Positions 1-9,565 of a stretch of DNA of 64,000 bases are shown here, piece by piece. The stretch spans positions 1 through 64,000 of the forward strand of contig QLIY01000518.1 in the NCBI GenBank assembly GCA_003260075.1. Reading direction: 5' to 3'. The notes under the pieces are model-generated. The model did not search any database and was not told the origin of the DNA. It was given only the letters and a program-made list of their open reading frames with translations. The stretch is from Phallusia mammillata (lineage: Eukaryota > Chordata > Ascidiacea > Phlebobranchia > Ascidiidae). Position numbers and translations under genes: made by a program. How positions within the stretch are numbered: the stretch's first letter is position 1; each line of letters opens with the position of its first letter.

Positions 1-1346
1 AATACTTGGTAAACTTCGAACGAAGTTACTTCGAACGGAGATATAGATGAGGTGGCTGTGTTTAACATTGGAGGTAATTGCATTGAGAGCATATGTAAAG
101 GTAACGTCGAGATTGAAACAAAGTGATTATTGAGGAGCTTGGCTTTATCAGCTTCGTTAGAAACGTTAACTCCATTGTGAGAGAAATGAGGAGTCAATGT
201 GCTTTTGTGGGAACTGTTATTTAGAATTTTTTCTGTAAGTGACCAAAACCGCCTGGAAGAAGGTGATGCTAAGCGTGCTTGATCAACAATATGCGAGTGG
301 TAATTGGCTTTAGCGACCTTTATCTTACGTTGTAATTCATTTCTAATCTTATTGTACTGCAATTTGTGTTGGGAATTACCAAATTTTCTCCACTTAACAA
401 ACCAGCGATGCCGCTTACGAAGCAGATATTTGATTTCATAATTTATCCACGGTTTGCACTTTGCTGTTAATTTATGTGAACAAAGCGGAATAAACGTATT
501 ACATGTTTGATTCACTACATCCGTTATATTGTAAAGAGCATCGTCAACGCAGCGTGAATTGGCGAGCAAATCATCCCAGGGATATGCAATTAGCGAATTG
601 TTTAGCGAATCAAAATCACCGTGCGCGTAATCCCATTTATAAACAACGTGGTTGGGGAAAGTATGCCGAGGCAGATTGAATGACGCATAAACCATGCAGT
701 GATCCAAACTTTTAAGGGGAGGTAATACGCCAGTTTCTAACACATACTCAGTGTTGTCTACTAGAATCCAGTCAAGAATATGATTAAATCTAGTCGGCTG
801 GTCGATTAGTTGCACAAACCCTCGTTGTGTTGCAGTGGAATAGAGAGAAGAATTAAAAATAGTGGCATTTGGCTCATTAAAATCGCCTACAATTAGACTG
901 TATTTTACGGATTGCTGAAAAAGGTCAAGTGTGGTACTTAATGTTGTCGCAAAAATATCTCTACGGGCTTTGCGGTAACCGGGAGGTTGGTAACCAACAC
1001 ACAGCAAAATCGGACTGCAATTGGGAAGCGTAGTAATTTTAAGCCACATTATTTCACAGTCATCGGTCTCGTACACGCCCATGCGCTCACAAAAAATGTC
1101 ATTACGAACATAACTCATGACACCCCCACCGTGTCTGTTTCTATCTTTTCTATACGGAAAACCATCAATTGACAAACATTCATCACTAATATTACAATCA
1201 AGCCATGTTTCCGTAATACATATAATGTCAAACCCACGATTTAATGCAATGGCATGAAGCTCATCCAATTTCACGGATGAGTTATGAGCAAATATACTAC
1301 GAGCGTTAATGTGACAAACAGTTAAACTACCTACGAAATGAGACAT
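1..1346 (-). CDS. LINE ORF2, endonuclease part (runs off the window)
   Basis: Translation from the ATG at 1346 reads through to base 1 with no stop that I found. It shows the landmarks of an apurinic-type endonuclease/exonuclease/phosphatase domain: an HINARSI-like start near residue 11, ITETWL near residue 46, an RNRHGGGV block, GDFNEPN near residue 155 and a later ILDWILV segment. A basic linker rich in Arg/Lys/Trp (WFVKWRKFG..) follows, as seen between the endonuclease and reverse transcriptase of CR1/Jockey-type LINEs. The enzyme nicks target DNA to prime reverse transcription. The RT domain is outside the window, so the clade is uncertain. Confidence 0.75.
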   Translation of the reverse strand, partial: MSHFVGSLTVCHINARSIFAHNSSVKLDELHAIALNRGFDIICITETWLDCNISDECLSIDGFPYRKDRNRHGGGVMSYVRNDIFCERMGVYETDDCEIMWLKITTLPNCSPILLCVGYQPPGYRKARRDIFATTLSTTLDLFQQSVKYSLIVGDFNEPNATIFNSSLYSTATQRGFVQLIDQPTRFNHILDWILVDNTEYVLETGVLPPLKSLDHCMVYASFNLPRHTFPNHVVYKWDYAHGDFDSLNNSLIAYPWDDLLANSRCVDDALYNITDVVNQTCNTFIPLCSHKLTAKCKPWINYEIKYLLRKRHRWFVKWRKFGNSQHKLQYNKIRNELQRKIKVAKANYHSHIVDQARLASPSSRRFWSLTEKILNNSSHKSTLTPHFSHNGVNVSNEADKAKLLNNHFVSISTLPLHMLSMQLPPMLNTATSSISPFEVTSFEVYQV

Positions 1347-1365
1347 TTATACACAAGAAAAGGAG

Positions 1366-1833
1366 CTAGATATCAGTAAATCGCTCACCGTTGACAAAAA
1401 GACAGTAATCTGCTTGCAAAATTTTCCATCTAATTGTTTTCCCTTGCTTGTAGAACTTGTTGGCATGATGAATCAGGAGTTTTCTTTGCGATTGCATGGA
1501 AGTCGGTAGATGCCTTGTAATGTTAGCGTTGTAAGACCGGGCCCGACCAGCAAGAGAATGAATTTTTCTTTTGTCCGACATTTTGATAAACTTTACGACA
1601 ATTGGTGCAGATTTGGGCAAATCACTAGGTCCAGTATCCGCCGTAGAAGACGAACGGCGCGGCAGGCGGTGTACATTACTAAATTCAATCTTAGTTAGAT
1701 CAGAATGTGGGTACTGCAGCTTATCGGTTAAAAACGTGCGAACAATGTGTTCAGTTTGGTCCGAAGATTCATCATTAGATTGCGGGATGCCATGAAACAG
1801 TAAATTAAACTCTTTTGAGCGCAGCTCATCCAT
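1366..1833 (-). pseudogene. LINE ORF1 body (RNA-binding, transposase_22-like), frameshifted
   Basis: A 155-codon frame starts at the MDELRSKEF motif and contains a NLLFHGIP-type strand, VHRLPRR and a PIVVKF strand. This is the order seen in the RRM/CTD region of L1-like ORF1 proteins that coat LINE RNA. Upstream on the same strand (1835-1975) is a typical ORF1 coiled coil (RIDELEGKVASLENNLRE) in another frame. The protein is therefore broken between trimerisation helix and RNA-binding body. It ends 19 nt before the ORF2 ATG, normal LINE spacing. Confidence 0.65.
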
Positions 1834-2081
1834 AACACGCTCTTCGATTGAAGTTGCGTTTCCCTGAGGTTGTTTTCTAATGAAGCTACTTTGCCTTCGA
1901 GCTCATCAATGCGTTGATGCGCATTCTCGAGGCTAGTTTCAACTTGTCCGACGCGTTCCCTCAGGGAGGCTAAGTGGTTAAGTCAGTGTAAAGGATAAAC
2001 CCTCTGGGCATTTTTAAAATATAAAACAGGACTCTAACCTCCCATGTCTTTTTTATCCGCTAGTGTTTTAAGAAGTGAAAT

Positions 2082-5075
2082 ATGCTGTTTCATTGGTTGC
2101 ATCTTGTGGTGCTGATTAGTTACCTGTCGAGCAGTAAAGGTAAGTTACATAAAACTATAGGATATAAGACATTTCAAGAAAAAAACTACAACAAAACAAC
2201 AACTAAGAATTAAGAAGTTTCGAGAATATTCATTTGCGATAAAATACAAACAGTTTTGCCTGTTAAAATTTAGCTTTGGAATGTATGACGTGCGAATGGT
2301 CAAAAAGCATTGATGAATGCGATGCATTGGGATACATGTCAGTATGCAGTTCAAATCAGGTAAAATTGCACGTCGGCCACGGCTATAACATGCATATTCC
2401 ACGTAATGATGACTAAAGTGTTGTTTTTCTGACGAAGGAATCATGTGCAACGACAGTCAGAAGATACAAAGACAGTGTCCTTGTTAGAAAAAACTGCAAA
2501 AATCAAGAATCTTGCAGGAGTAACCAGTTGCAGGTACCTTAAGAATTACCCGTACACAATTGTTTATATATGATGGTAACAACGTTTTTTATTATTAGAA
2601 CTCCAGACACTCCGGAAGGTCAACTCAATGCAACTCCGACCAGCCAAACTCAGTTTGTACTTGCTGCTGTAACGGTAACAAATGTAACGTTGGGGGTCTT
2701 ACGTGCACAAGAAACGTTCGGGAAATAGAATATGCAGGTTATATTTTTAATTTTTTTAGTAAATTAATTTACTTCAGGACAGCAATACTGCAGGAACCAG
2801 ACGCATGTTTTTTCTAACTATAATTTTAATCACAGAACGAGATTGTCCGGTTATTTCGAGTACCCTGCCCCACGGCAATATGAAGTGCAATAACAACAAC
2901 AAATACGGGTCAGCATGTGAATATCAATGCACAGGGAAGGACTACTCACTGTGGCCAGAAGGACGCAAAAGCAACATTTGTTTGGGAAACGGATCGTGGT
3001 CTCACGAAAAACCTTGTTGCGCACGTGAGACTGCTAACGAAAGCTGTTTCAGGCTCTCGTTATTATTAACGTATATCGAGGCATTGGATTTAACCTACTC
3101 TATCTACCTTGCAGGCCCATGCCCACCTTACCAACTTGTTGATGTTGCAATGGTTATTAATTATTCCGGAGGAAACGCACAAAGACAACTTAAGGCTACA
3201 CTGGATTCAGTGTTACACTTGTGAGTACGTAGCTGTACGTACAAATTTGTCACAAGAAAACGATAACGTTACCAGCTCTCAAACGAGCCTGATTAACTGA
3301 ACCCAAACTCTTTCACAGTGGTGTCGTGGCTGAAGATGCAGTCAAGTATTCGTTGTTGTACTACAGTGAGGATCCTATCGAATCCAGTCTTATTAAATTC
3401 AACGAGTACGGAGAAAATAAGACTCGTTTGCTCCAACTAGTGTCTGAACGGGTCAAGATTTCAAACATAGGTCAGTTGGATTCATAGATTGCAGGCATTT
3501 TAAATAAAATTATTGTTATTAAAGAGAAAGGATCGCAGTAAAAGACTGTTAAGGTTAATTTAACAGCACCCTAGCAAAATAAACAACTTTCTGCACATAG
3601 CAATCTATAGCTAGCTAGGATAAACATAAATCCATATCTGGGATCAGCCCTGAAGCGTTTTGGCTGATTCGGTAGAACGCCTTCAGTAGGCCTGACGTAC
3701 TATGACTAACACTATAAGGAGCATTTAACGATGTTTTGCTTAGTAAACTTTTCCAGTCGCCAGAATAAATGGCAATCTGTAATTTGCACAATCATATAAA
3801 ATTGGTTGACACCTTGCTAAGTATGGTACATATTCGCCAAGCCGCTAATAACTATTTTGGTTGGAAAAAGCCTCTTCGAAACAGAACAACTAACCATATT
3901 GATAACACTGAACAACAGGGAACGTAAACACTGGAAAAGCAATAGTTTATGCATTGGAAAAAATGCTGACTCCCGAATCCGGAATGAGGGACAACAGAGT
4001 GGGAAAAAGCCTAAGTATATATCTAAACACAAATCCCGATGACGAAGTTAAAGGCCCAGCAGATGAGGCAAGAAAGAGAGGGTTTCAGGTGTGATATAAG
4101 TTTGTACTAGTGATGCACCGAACCCGCCTATAAAGGTTAGGGCCGAAACCGAATATTTGGCGTTGAGGCCGAATAATTTCGGCCGAATCAGGCCGTACTT
4201 AAAATCCCCATTCTTGCGGATGTTTTCAACTGAAACTTTTGTTGTTGATGCGAGTGATCTCAATTATGACAAACCAAAATAACTTTCACAATGCGTAAGC
4301 TTTGCTAAACTTGTAATATTTTGCAGACAACGTGGCTCGTAATTGAAAATACAACAAATAGTTAATTTATGATGTTTCGTATGGGCGAAAATGAAATTTA
4401 AGGCTTTAATTCAATGCAGTCAAAAAGTTCGGTTTCGGCCGAATTTTCAAAAAAAGTTCGGGCCGAAACCGAAACATTGGAAAACAACGGATTCGGCCGA
4501 AATGTTTCGGCCAACCGAAACTTCGGTGCATCACTAGTTTGTACAACCATGGTCTTAACACCACGACTTGGCTAATTGGGTTTTCAAGCTCGCTGTAAGC
4601 TAAAATCTCCATTTTTGTGCGCAACAGCGCACTTAAAGTCAAGCACGTATTTATTCTTGTTTGCGCTGTTCAAGAATAGTTCAAGAACTTCATTACGGAA
4701 ATTTGGTCAGCATTGGATCTAGCAAACATTTTTTTGTCATTTGTTAAATGCTGTCCATTTTACTCTTTTTGTTTCAATGGAATATGGCAATGTGTAACAG
4801 AATGTTTCCGCCCTATTGCATTCGTCGACAAGGAGCTTTCCAATTCATATTTTGTCGATTCATGTTATAGTGTTTGTCTTTAGGTTTACGTTTTTGGCTT
4901 TGAGAACGAAGGATTTAAGTTCGATCGCCAGAAGTTGCTCGACATAGCAGGGGAAGAGAGCCACATATTTGTCTACGGAAACGATTTCTCCGAAATCACT
5001 GAAGCTCAAATACAAGACTTGAATGACCATTTCTGCTCGAACCCTTGTGATCACGTTTTACACGACCATGAATAA
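2082..5075 (+). CDS. Array unit 1: secreted LU-CCP-vWA protein (group A)
   Basis: Nine exons: 2082-2139, 2274-2359, 2438-2533, 2599-2737, 2836-3024, 3115-3220, 3319-3470, 3919-4088, 4884-5075. They sum to 1188 nt (395 codons plus stop), all with GT-AG borders. Residues 1-19 are a hydrophobic signal peptide (MLFHWLHLVVLISYLSS). Residues 20-126 form an LU domain that opens ALECMTC and closes with a CTCCC..KCN cluster. Residues 127-189 form a CCP domain (PHGNMKC, CEYQC, NGSW, PCC). Residues 190-395 form a vWA domain with degenerate metal site and the tail HFCSNPCDHVLHDHE. The NGSW sequon fits secretion. A hAT MITE sits in intron 8. A poly(A) signal AATAAA lies at 5152-5157. The start is the only ATG giving a signal peptide in frame. 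No lesion seen; function unknown. Confidence 0.87.
4108..4536. mobile_element. hAT-type MITE, 429 bp, in intron 8 of unit 1
   Basis: The ends are inverted repeats: TAGTGATGCACCGAA at the left and its complement TTCGGTGCATCACTA at the right. The element is flanked by an exact 8-bp target duplication, GTTTGTAC (4100-4107 and 4537-4544). Eight-base duplications and this TIR style are typical of hAT elements. The interior is built of repeated GGCCGAA/TTCGGCC words and codes for nothing I recognise, so it is non-autonomous. Confidence 0.9.
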
Positions 5076-5164
5076 AAATTTGGCGTTTTACAGCTTTTTA
5101 CACAAGAACAGATCCCAAAGAAATTTTATATGTGGATATTTTTTCGCGAAAAATAAACATTTCT

Positions 5165-5221
5165 GGTTTTATTACAAGCAGCTACGGAATTTGTGACCAC
5201 GTTTTGCATGATCATCCCTAG
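5165..5221 (+). pseudogene. Relic of a terminal exon 9
   Basis: Just past the unit 1 poly(A) signal, bases 5192-5221 read CDHVLHDHP followed by TAG. This is the exact C-terminal tail of the array proteins, but the rest of exon 9 is missing. The words just before it (gcagctacggaattt) recur at about 5802-5816. It is best read as the leftover of a deleted array unit or of unequal crossing over. Confidence 0.6.
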
Positions 5222-5974
5222 TAACTGCTTTTACGAATTTAAAATGTGTGATACAGTAACCCTTTTATTAACCACAAATCACCTCATTTAACCTAAGCCA
5301 TAAAACATTAACGTTTGTGTTTGTTAAATAAACGTGATTCTAAAGTCTCTGTCTGGTTGGTGATGTTAGAATATCATTGGCTGCATTATATAGACGTTGC
5401 GATTGGTTCTGTGTGGATATTCAAGTCGATGGCATACAACGAAACAACGCAAAATATATATTGCGGTTTAAATATGCACAAAATTTAATAACCGGATGTA
5501 GGTTCTCTAAGTATGGGGAAAAATTAATGGAAGAAGCATTTTGCAGTATTTTTTGACGTGCAATTGCAAAGGCCTCAAAGTGCTTGACATTGAAAATTCC
5601 GTGAAAAAATACTGCTTAGCCAATTTGTTGACCTGGCCGAGGCAAAACAGACCGGAAGAAATATTAATATGTAGGCAGCAATTTTTACACACAACCGCAG
5701 ACAAATTGCCGCTGATTTTAAGTGAAATTAGCGAAATGTTGTGTTCTGCAATATGAAGCTACTTTTAACTTGTTATGTAGTTCTGATTTCGGTAACATGC
5801 AGCTACGGAATTTTGCAGTGCCAAATTGCACAAAATATGTCTTTAGGTAACAGACAACCCTTAATCAGATTTAGGCCTCTGAAAAAATGTTGTTGGCCTG
5901 CGGGCGTTAAAACATGACAAATTAAACAGCACACTTGCAAACTAAGCCTATTCGTCTGGGTGCAAACGAATGCT
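5222..5974. other. Intergenic, units 1-2, with an orphan signal-peptide-like exon
   Basis: No complete gene. At 5753 an ATG opens a signal-peptide-like segment (MKLLLTCYVVLISVTCSYG) followed by ILQCQIAQ and then a possible donor (GGTAAC). It resembles exon 1 plus the first LU cysteine, but no following LU exon is seen before unit 2 starts. It may be a decayed first exon from the same lost unit that left the exon 9 relic upstream. Confidence 0.4.
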
Positions 5975-8781
5975 ATGCAGTTTAGTTGGATAAGAGTTGC
6001 TGCCCTGGTTATCTGCATACCAAGTATCGGTGGTAAGTTGAATATAATTTATTTCTAAACGTAATTGAAGTTTAAAAATAGTTAACTTGCATTTGCGGCT
6101 GTTAGCTTTGCAGTGTATGACATGCAGGTGGTCGCAAAGTATTGATGTATGCGATGCATCAGGACATCTAAAAGAATGTATGTCAAACCAGGTACATTTT
6201 CCCGTCAACCACGTTTTTGCAATATATTTTCTATGTGTGATCACTTTTTTGTGGTATTTCATTAAAAAGGAATCATGCCAAACAACAGTAAGAAGAAACG
6301 GAGATAATGTTCTCGTCAGTAAAGCCTGTAAAGACCGAATAGCCTGCAGAAGCAACCAACTACAGGTAACTTGGTAGCTATCAAACATTAACCTGTTTGT
6401 GAAATTTTACCTTTTTTGTGAACCTTTGCTTTAGAATTCTAGATACGCAGGAATATCAACTCAATGCAACTCAGATCAGCCCAATTCAGTTTGTACTTGC
6501 TGCTGTAACAAGGCTATGTGTAATATCGGAGATCTTTCTTGTACTGGAAATCATCAAGTAGCCGAATACGCAGGTTGGTTATACATTGTTTAATTATTGT
6601 AGTGTGTCATGCAATAGTGGTCGGTTTCATGTTATTTAACCTTTTTTTGTTAGCACGAGATTGTCCGGTTGTTTCGACCAGTCCCCCCCCCCCCGGTGGT
6701 TTCGACCAGTTTGCCTCACGGCAAAATAGATTGCAACAAAGGTAACAGATCCGGGTCCGTATGTCAATATCAATGCACAGGGAAGGATTACTCATTGTGG
6801 CCAAAGCAACATGAAAACAACATTTGTTTAGGCAACGGATCGTGGGCTCACAAAAAACCTTGTTGTGCACGTAAGTTTCCAGATATTGTAAACAGTGCTT
6901 TATACGTAAAAATTGAATAATATTTGTGTTTTTCTCTATATATTCAAACGTATGTTGCTCGGTTTATTGCAGGCCCATGTCCACCTTACTATCTTGTTGA
7001 TATTGCGATGGTTATTCATTTTACCGGAGAAAATGCAGAGCACCTCCTTAAGACTACACTGGAAGACACAGCAACATTGTAAGTACGAAACGGTCTAAAT
7101 CTGGACCAAACACTTTTTGTTTAGGGTTTGATAATATTTGTTGTTTTCCAGCGCTGTCATAGCCGAAGACGCAGTTAAAATCTCAGCTTTGTATCACAAC
7201 GAGAACCCTGTCGAATCAAGTCTCATAAAGTTCAATGAATACGGCGAAAATGCAACACTTCTACTGGAACTTATGCTCGAACGGATCAAGATATCCAATA
7301 AAGGTAGGTTTTCACCTAAAACATGCGATTTGAGAATGCTTCGGAAACCGTCTTGATTTGGTATGATTAAAAAATAGATCGCTGGTCTGCATGATCGCTT
7401 TAGGACTGATTCCAGTATGAATGTATATCTTACATTAGTGGCTACTATGTTTATTTAGTTGTTAATTCTTGGAATAGGCTTTAAACTCTTTACATTCACC
7501 TGAGGTCTCGAGGATAGAAATAGGATCCAATCAAAAGTCTTTAAGTATCTTGCTATGAGGCCAAATCCGCGAAGACGGTTTGAAATAACCGCCCATAACT
7601 CCAAAGGGGAATATTAAATTGTAAGCAATTTTGTGCGTCCTTTCATCCGACGTTTGAAGCTTTCTTTACTTTCTTTCCCTGTCGAAGCCCACCCTCATTC
7701 CCTAACACGGGTGGTTAGTTTATAGGGTCCCCTCGACCGGGCCCACAAACGTTCCCCTCCCCCCTAAAAATTGTGTTTACCCATAATGCGCCAACCTCAC
7801 TGACTTGTGACCCTGGTCACCTAACGCCCTTTTAATACGGTGCAGCTGCGGCGCGTTCAACCATTATTTATTAAGTGTACTCTTCATTGTTTTGCGCTCC
7901 ATAACGTTTTAAGGTTGTGCAGCTATTTTCGGCTCGGTGATTCTTTTAGTGCTATTGTGTCGCTATGTTCACCAAGCGAAATAAACTCATCTCATCCCAA
8001 CAGTAGGACCGGTCAACACTGGAAAGGCAATGTGGTATGCCTTGAACAACATGCTCACCCCCGAAGCGGGAATGAGGGATAGCAGGGTCGGAGGAGGTTT
8101 GGACATTTACGTTAACACAAATCCTGAAGACGACGTCAAAAGCCCAGCAGATGAAGCAAGAAGGCGTGGTATCGAGGTGTGGCATTTCTTTCACGTGACA
8201 TTTCTCTGTGAACTGTCTCCATACTTGTACAGAAAAAGACTGATTGGTTTACGTTGATGCCTTTTGCTTTCTGTGCAACAGATTCTCTTATTTATGACAA
8301 TATGCGCAAAGCAACAGGAAAGTTGTAACATTAAAGGTTTGATGACAATACGCGAACTCAGTTCAATTTTACCAAAGCTTTTCAACTGGTGGCAAATTTA
8401 CAGTCTCAAAAATGTTTGGTTTAGCGCCATTAGCGAGTTATGGAAAATATCATCTTAACATAGCTTCGAAACGGTAAAGTATAGAAAAAACGTTATGACA
8501 TAAACAGCAAGACGTTTTGATCTTCCTTTATTATTTGCATTGCTAACGGATCTGAAAAAAATTATCCAACTGTTTTGCTTTTTCTTAAGGTATACGTGTT
8601 CGGTTTCGAGATTGGCGATTTTAAATTCGACCGTCAGAAGTTGCTCGATATAGCTGGGAAAGAGGAACATATCTTCGTTTTCGACACGGATCTTTTAAAC
8701 CTCAGTGATCAAGACATAGAAGAGCTGAGCGGACATTTTTGTCAAAACCCTTGTGATCACGTGATGCATGATCATGAATAA
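5975..8781 (+). CDS. Array unit 2: LU-CCP-vWA protein (group A), CCP exon interrupted in this assembly
   Basis: Exons: 5975-6032, 6106-6191, 6270-6365, 6435-6573, 6654-6870, 6973-7078, 7152-7303, 8007-8176, 8590-8781. The ATG at 5975 gives the signal peptide MQFSWIRVAALVICIPSIG; the ATG five bases upstream is closed by a stop after seven codons. All exons have the family lengths except exon 5. That one is 217 instead of 189 nt because a run of 12 C (6683-6694) and a repeated GTTTCGACCAGT segment add 28 bases. This shifts the frame inside the CCP domain. Removing one repeat copy and the C run would restore the length, and similar homopolymer joins occur elsewhere, so I suspect an assembly error more than a pseudogene. 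Intron 7 carries SINE-like sequence. Confidence 0.8.
6666..6710 (+). other. Poly-C join with a 12-bp direct repeat in unit 2 exon 5
   Basis: GTTTCGACCAGT occurs before and after a 12-C run (6683-6694). The paralogues in units 3, 4 and 5 have it once with no C run. This is the only C-oriented member of the homopolymer joins in the window. Confidence 0.75.
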
Positions 8782-9565
8782 CTACACAACGTTGAATTTG
8801 AACTTAACTACAACAAGTTTCCAATCACTAGAATTATTTCAAAAGTTTATTACAGATAATTGTCATTCACTGGTATTATGTCGAACATTTATAAAGACAC
8901 CGTGTATAAAAAGATACAAATGCTATTGTGTTGTGCGCCATGCGTAACTATTCCAACATATCCTCAAAGTACGCCACATTGGTTGGTGATCAATTTATGT
9001 TAAAGTATCACATTATTCTGTGTTGTTGCTGGAATGAGTGTACAGTATTAGTAAAAACTCAAACAAGTTTCAAGATGCCTTAACGGCAACGCGCCACACC
9101 ATTGAGTTGGAAACACATTAGTGCATTATCGGCTAATGCTGTTCGGGACATTTTTTTGGCTTTCTGTCACTGTAAGCCTGAGTGTAGCTGTTGAGGTACT
9201 TCATGCATAGCTGGTAACAAGCAACATCTAAATTTTAATAGATGACCTCGGACGTAAATTGTAAACAACAGCAAAAAACTACAAAGTGATGGGGCTTATA
9301 AAGACCAAGTGTAGCGGTCACTTAATTCCTTATTTGCTCTGAAGAAGACAAAAAATTAACAGGTGTCGAGAGCAGGACGTTAAAGTACTTGCGGGCAAGT
9401 TAAACTTATTTACATTAAGATCCTCGGATAAGAAAGAAGAAAGAAAGTCACATTAGGTGATAACATCACATGTTGTATCGAACCGTGTGTCGCACCACAT
9501 ATGCGGCTGACAGCGCTACTCATCATTAAGGTAATTTTAGCTCTTGGCACCTATAACCAGCGGCT
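8782..9565. promoter_or_regulatory. Intergenic region and conserved promoter of unit 3
   Basis: There is no coding sequence. The last 95 bases (about 9471-9565) align closely with the region upstream of unit 4 (12880-12985). Shared words include TCACATGTTGTAT, GTGTGTCGC.CCACAT and ATCATTAAGGTAATT, ending in the same ATG context. Conservation of flanks between paralogues may be simple descent or shared regulation. The TATA-like word of unit 4 is here degenerate (TGTATCGA). Confidence 0.45.

Larger units (their letters stand above)
1..1980 (-). mobile_element. Partial non-LTR retrotransposon (LINE) on the minus strand
   Basis: Reading the minus strand from about 1980 down to 1 gives a heptad-like coiled-coil stretch, an ORF1 body, a 19-nt gap and then the start of an ORF2 with an APE-type endonuclease. 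This is the 5' half of a CR1/Jockey/L2-like LINE. The reverse transcriptase would lie beyond base 1. The coiled-coil part (about 1835-1975) and the ORF1 body are in different frames, so this copy looks inactive at least for ORF1. It lies directly upstream of the first array gene, in the opposite orientation. The exact 5' end and any target-site duplication were not resolved. Confidence 0.8.
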
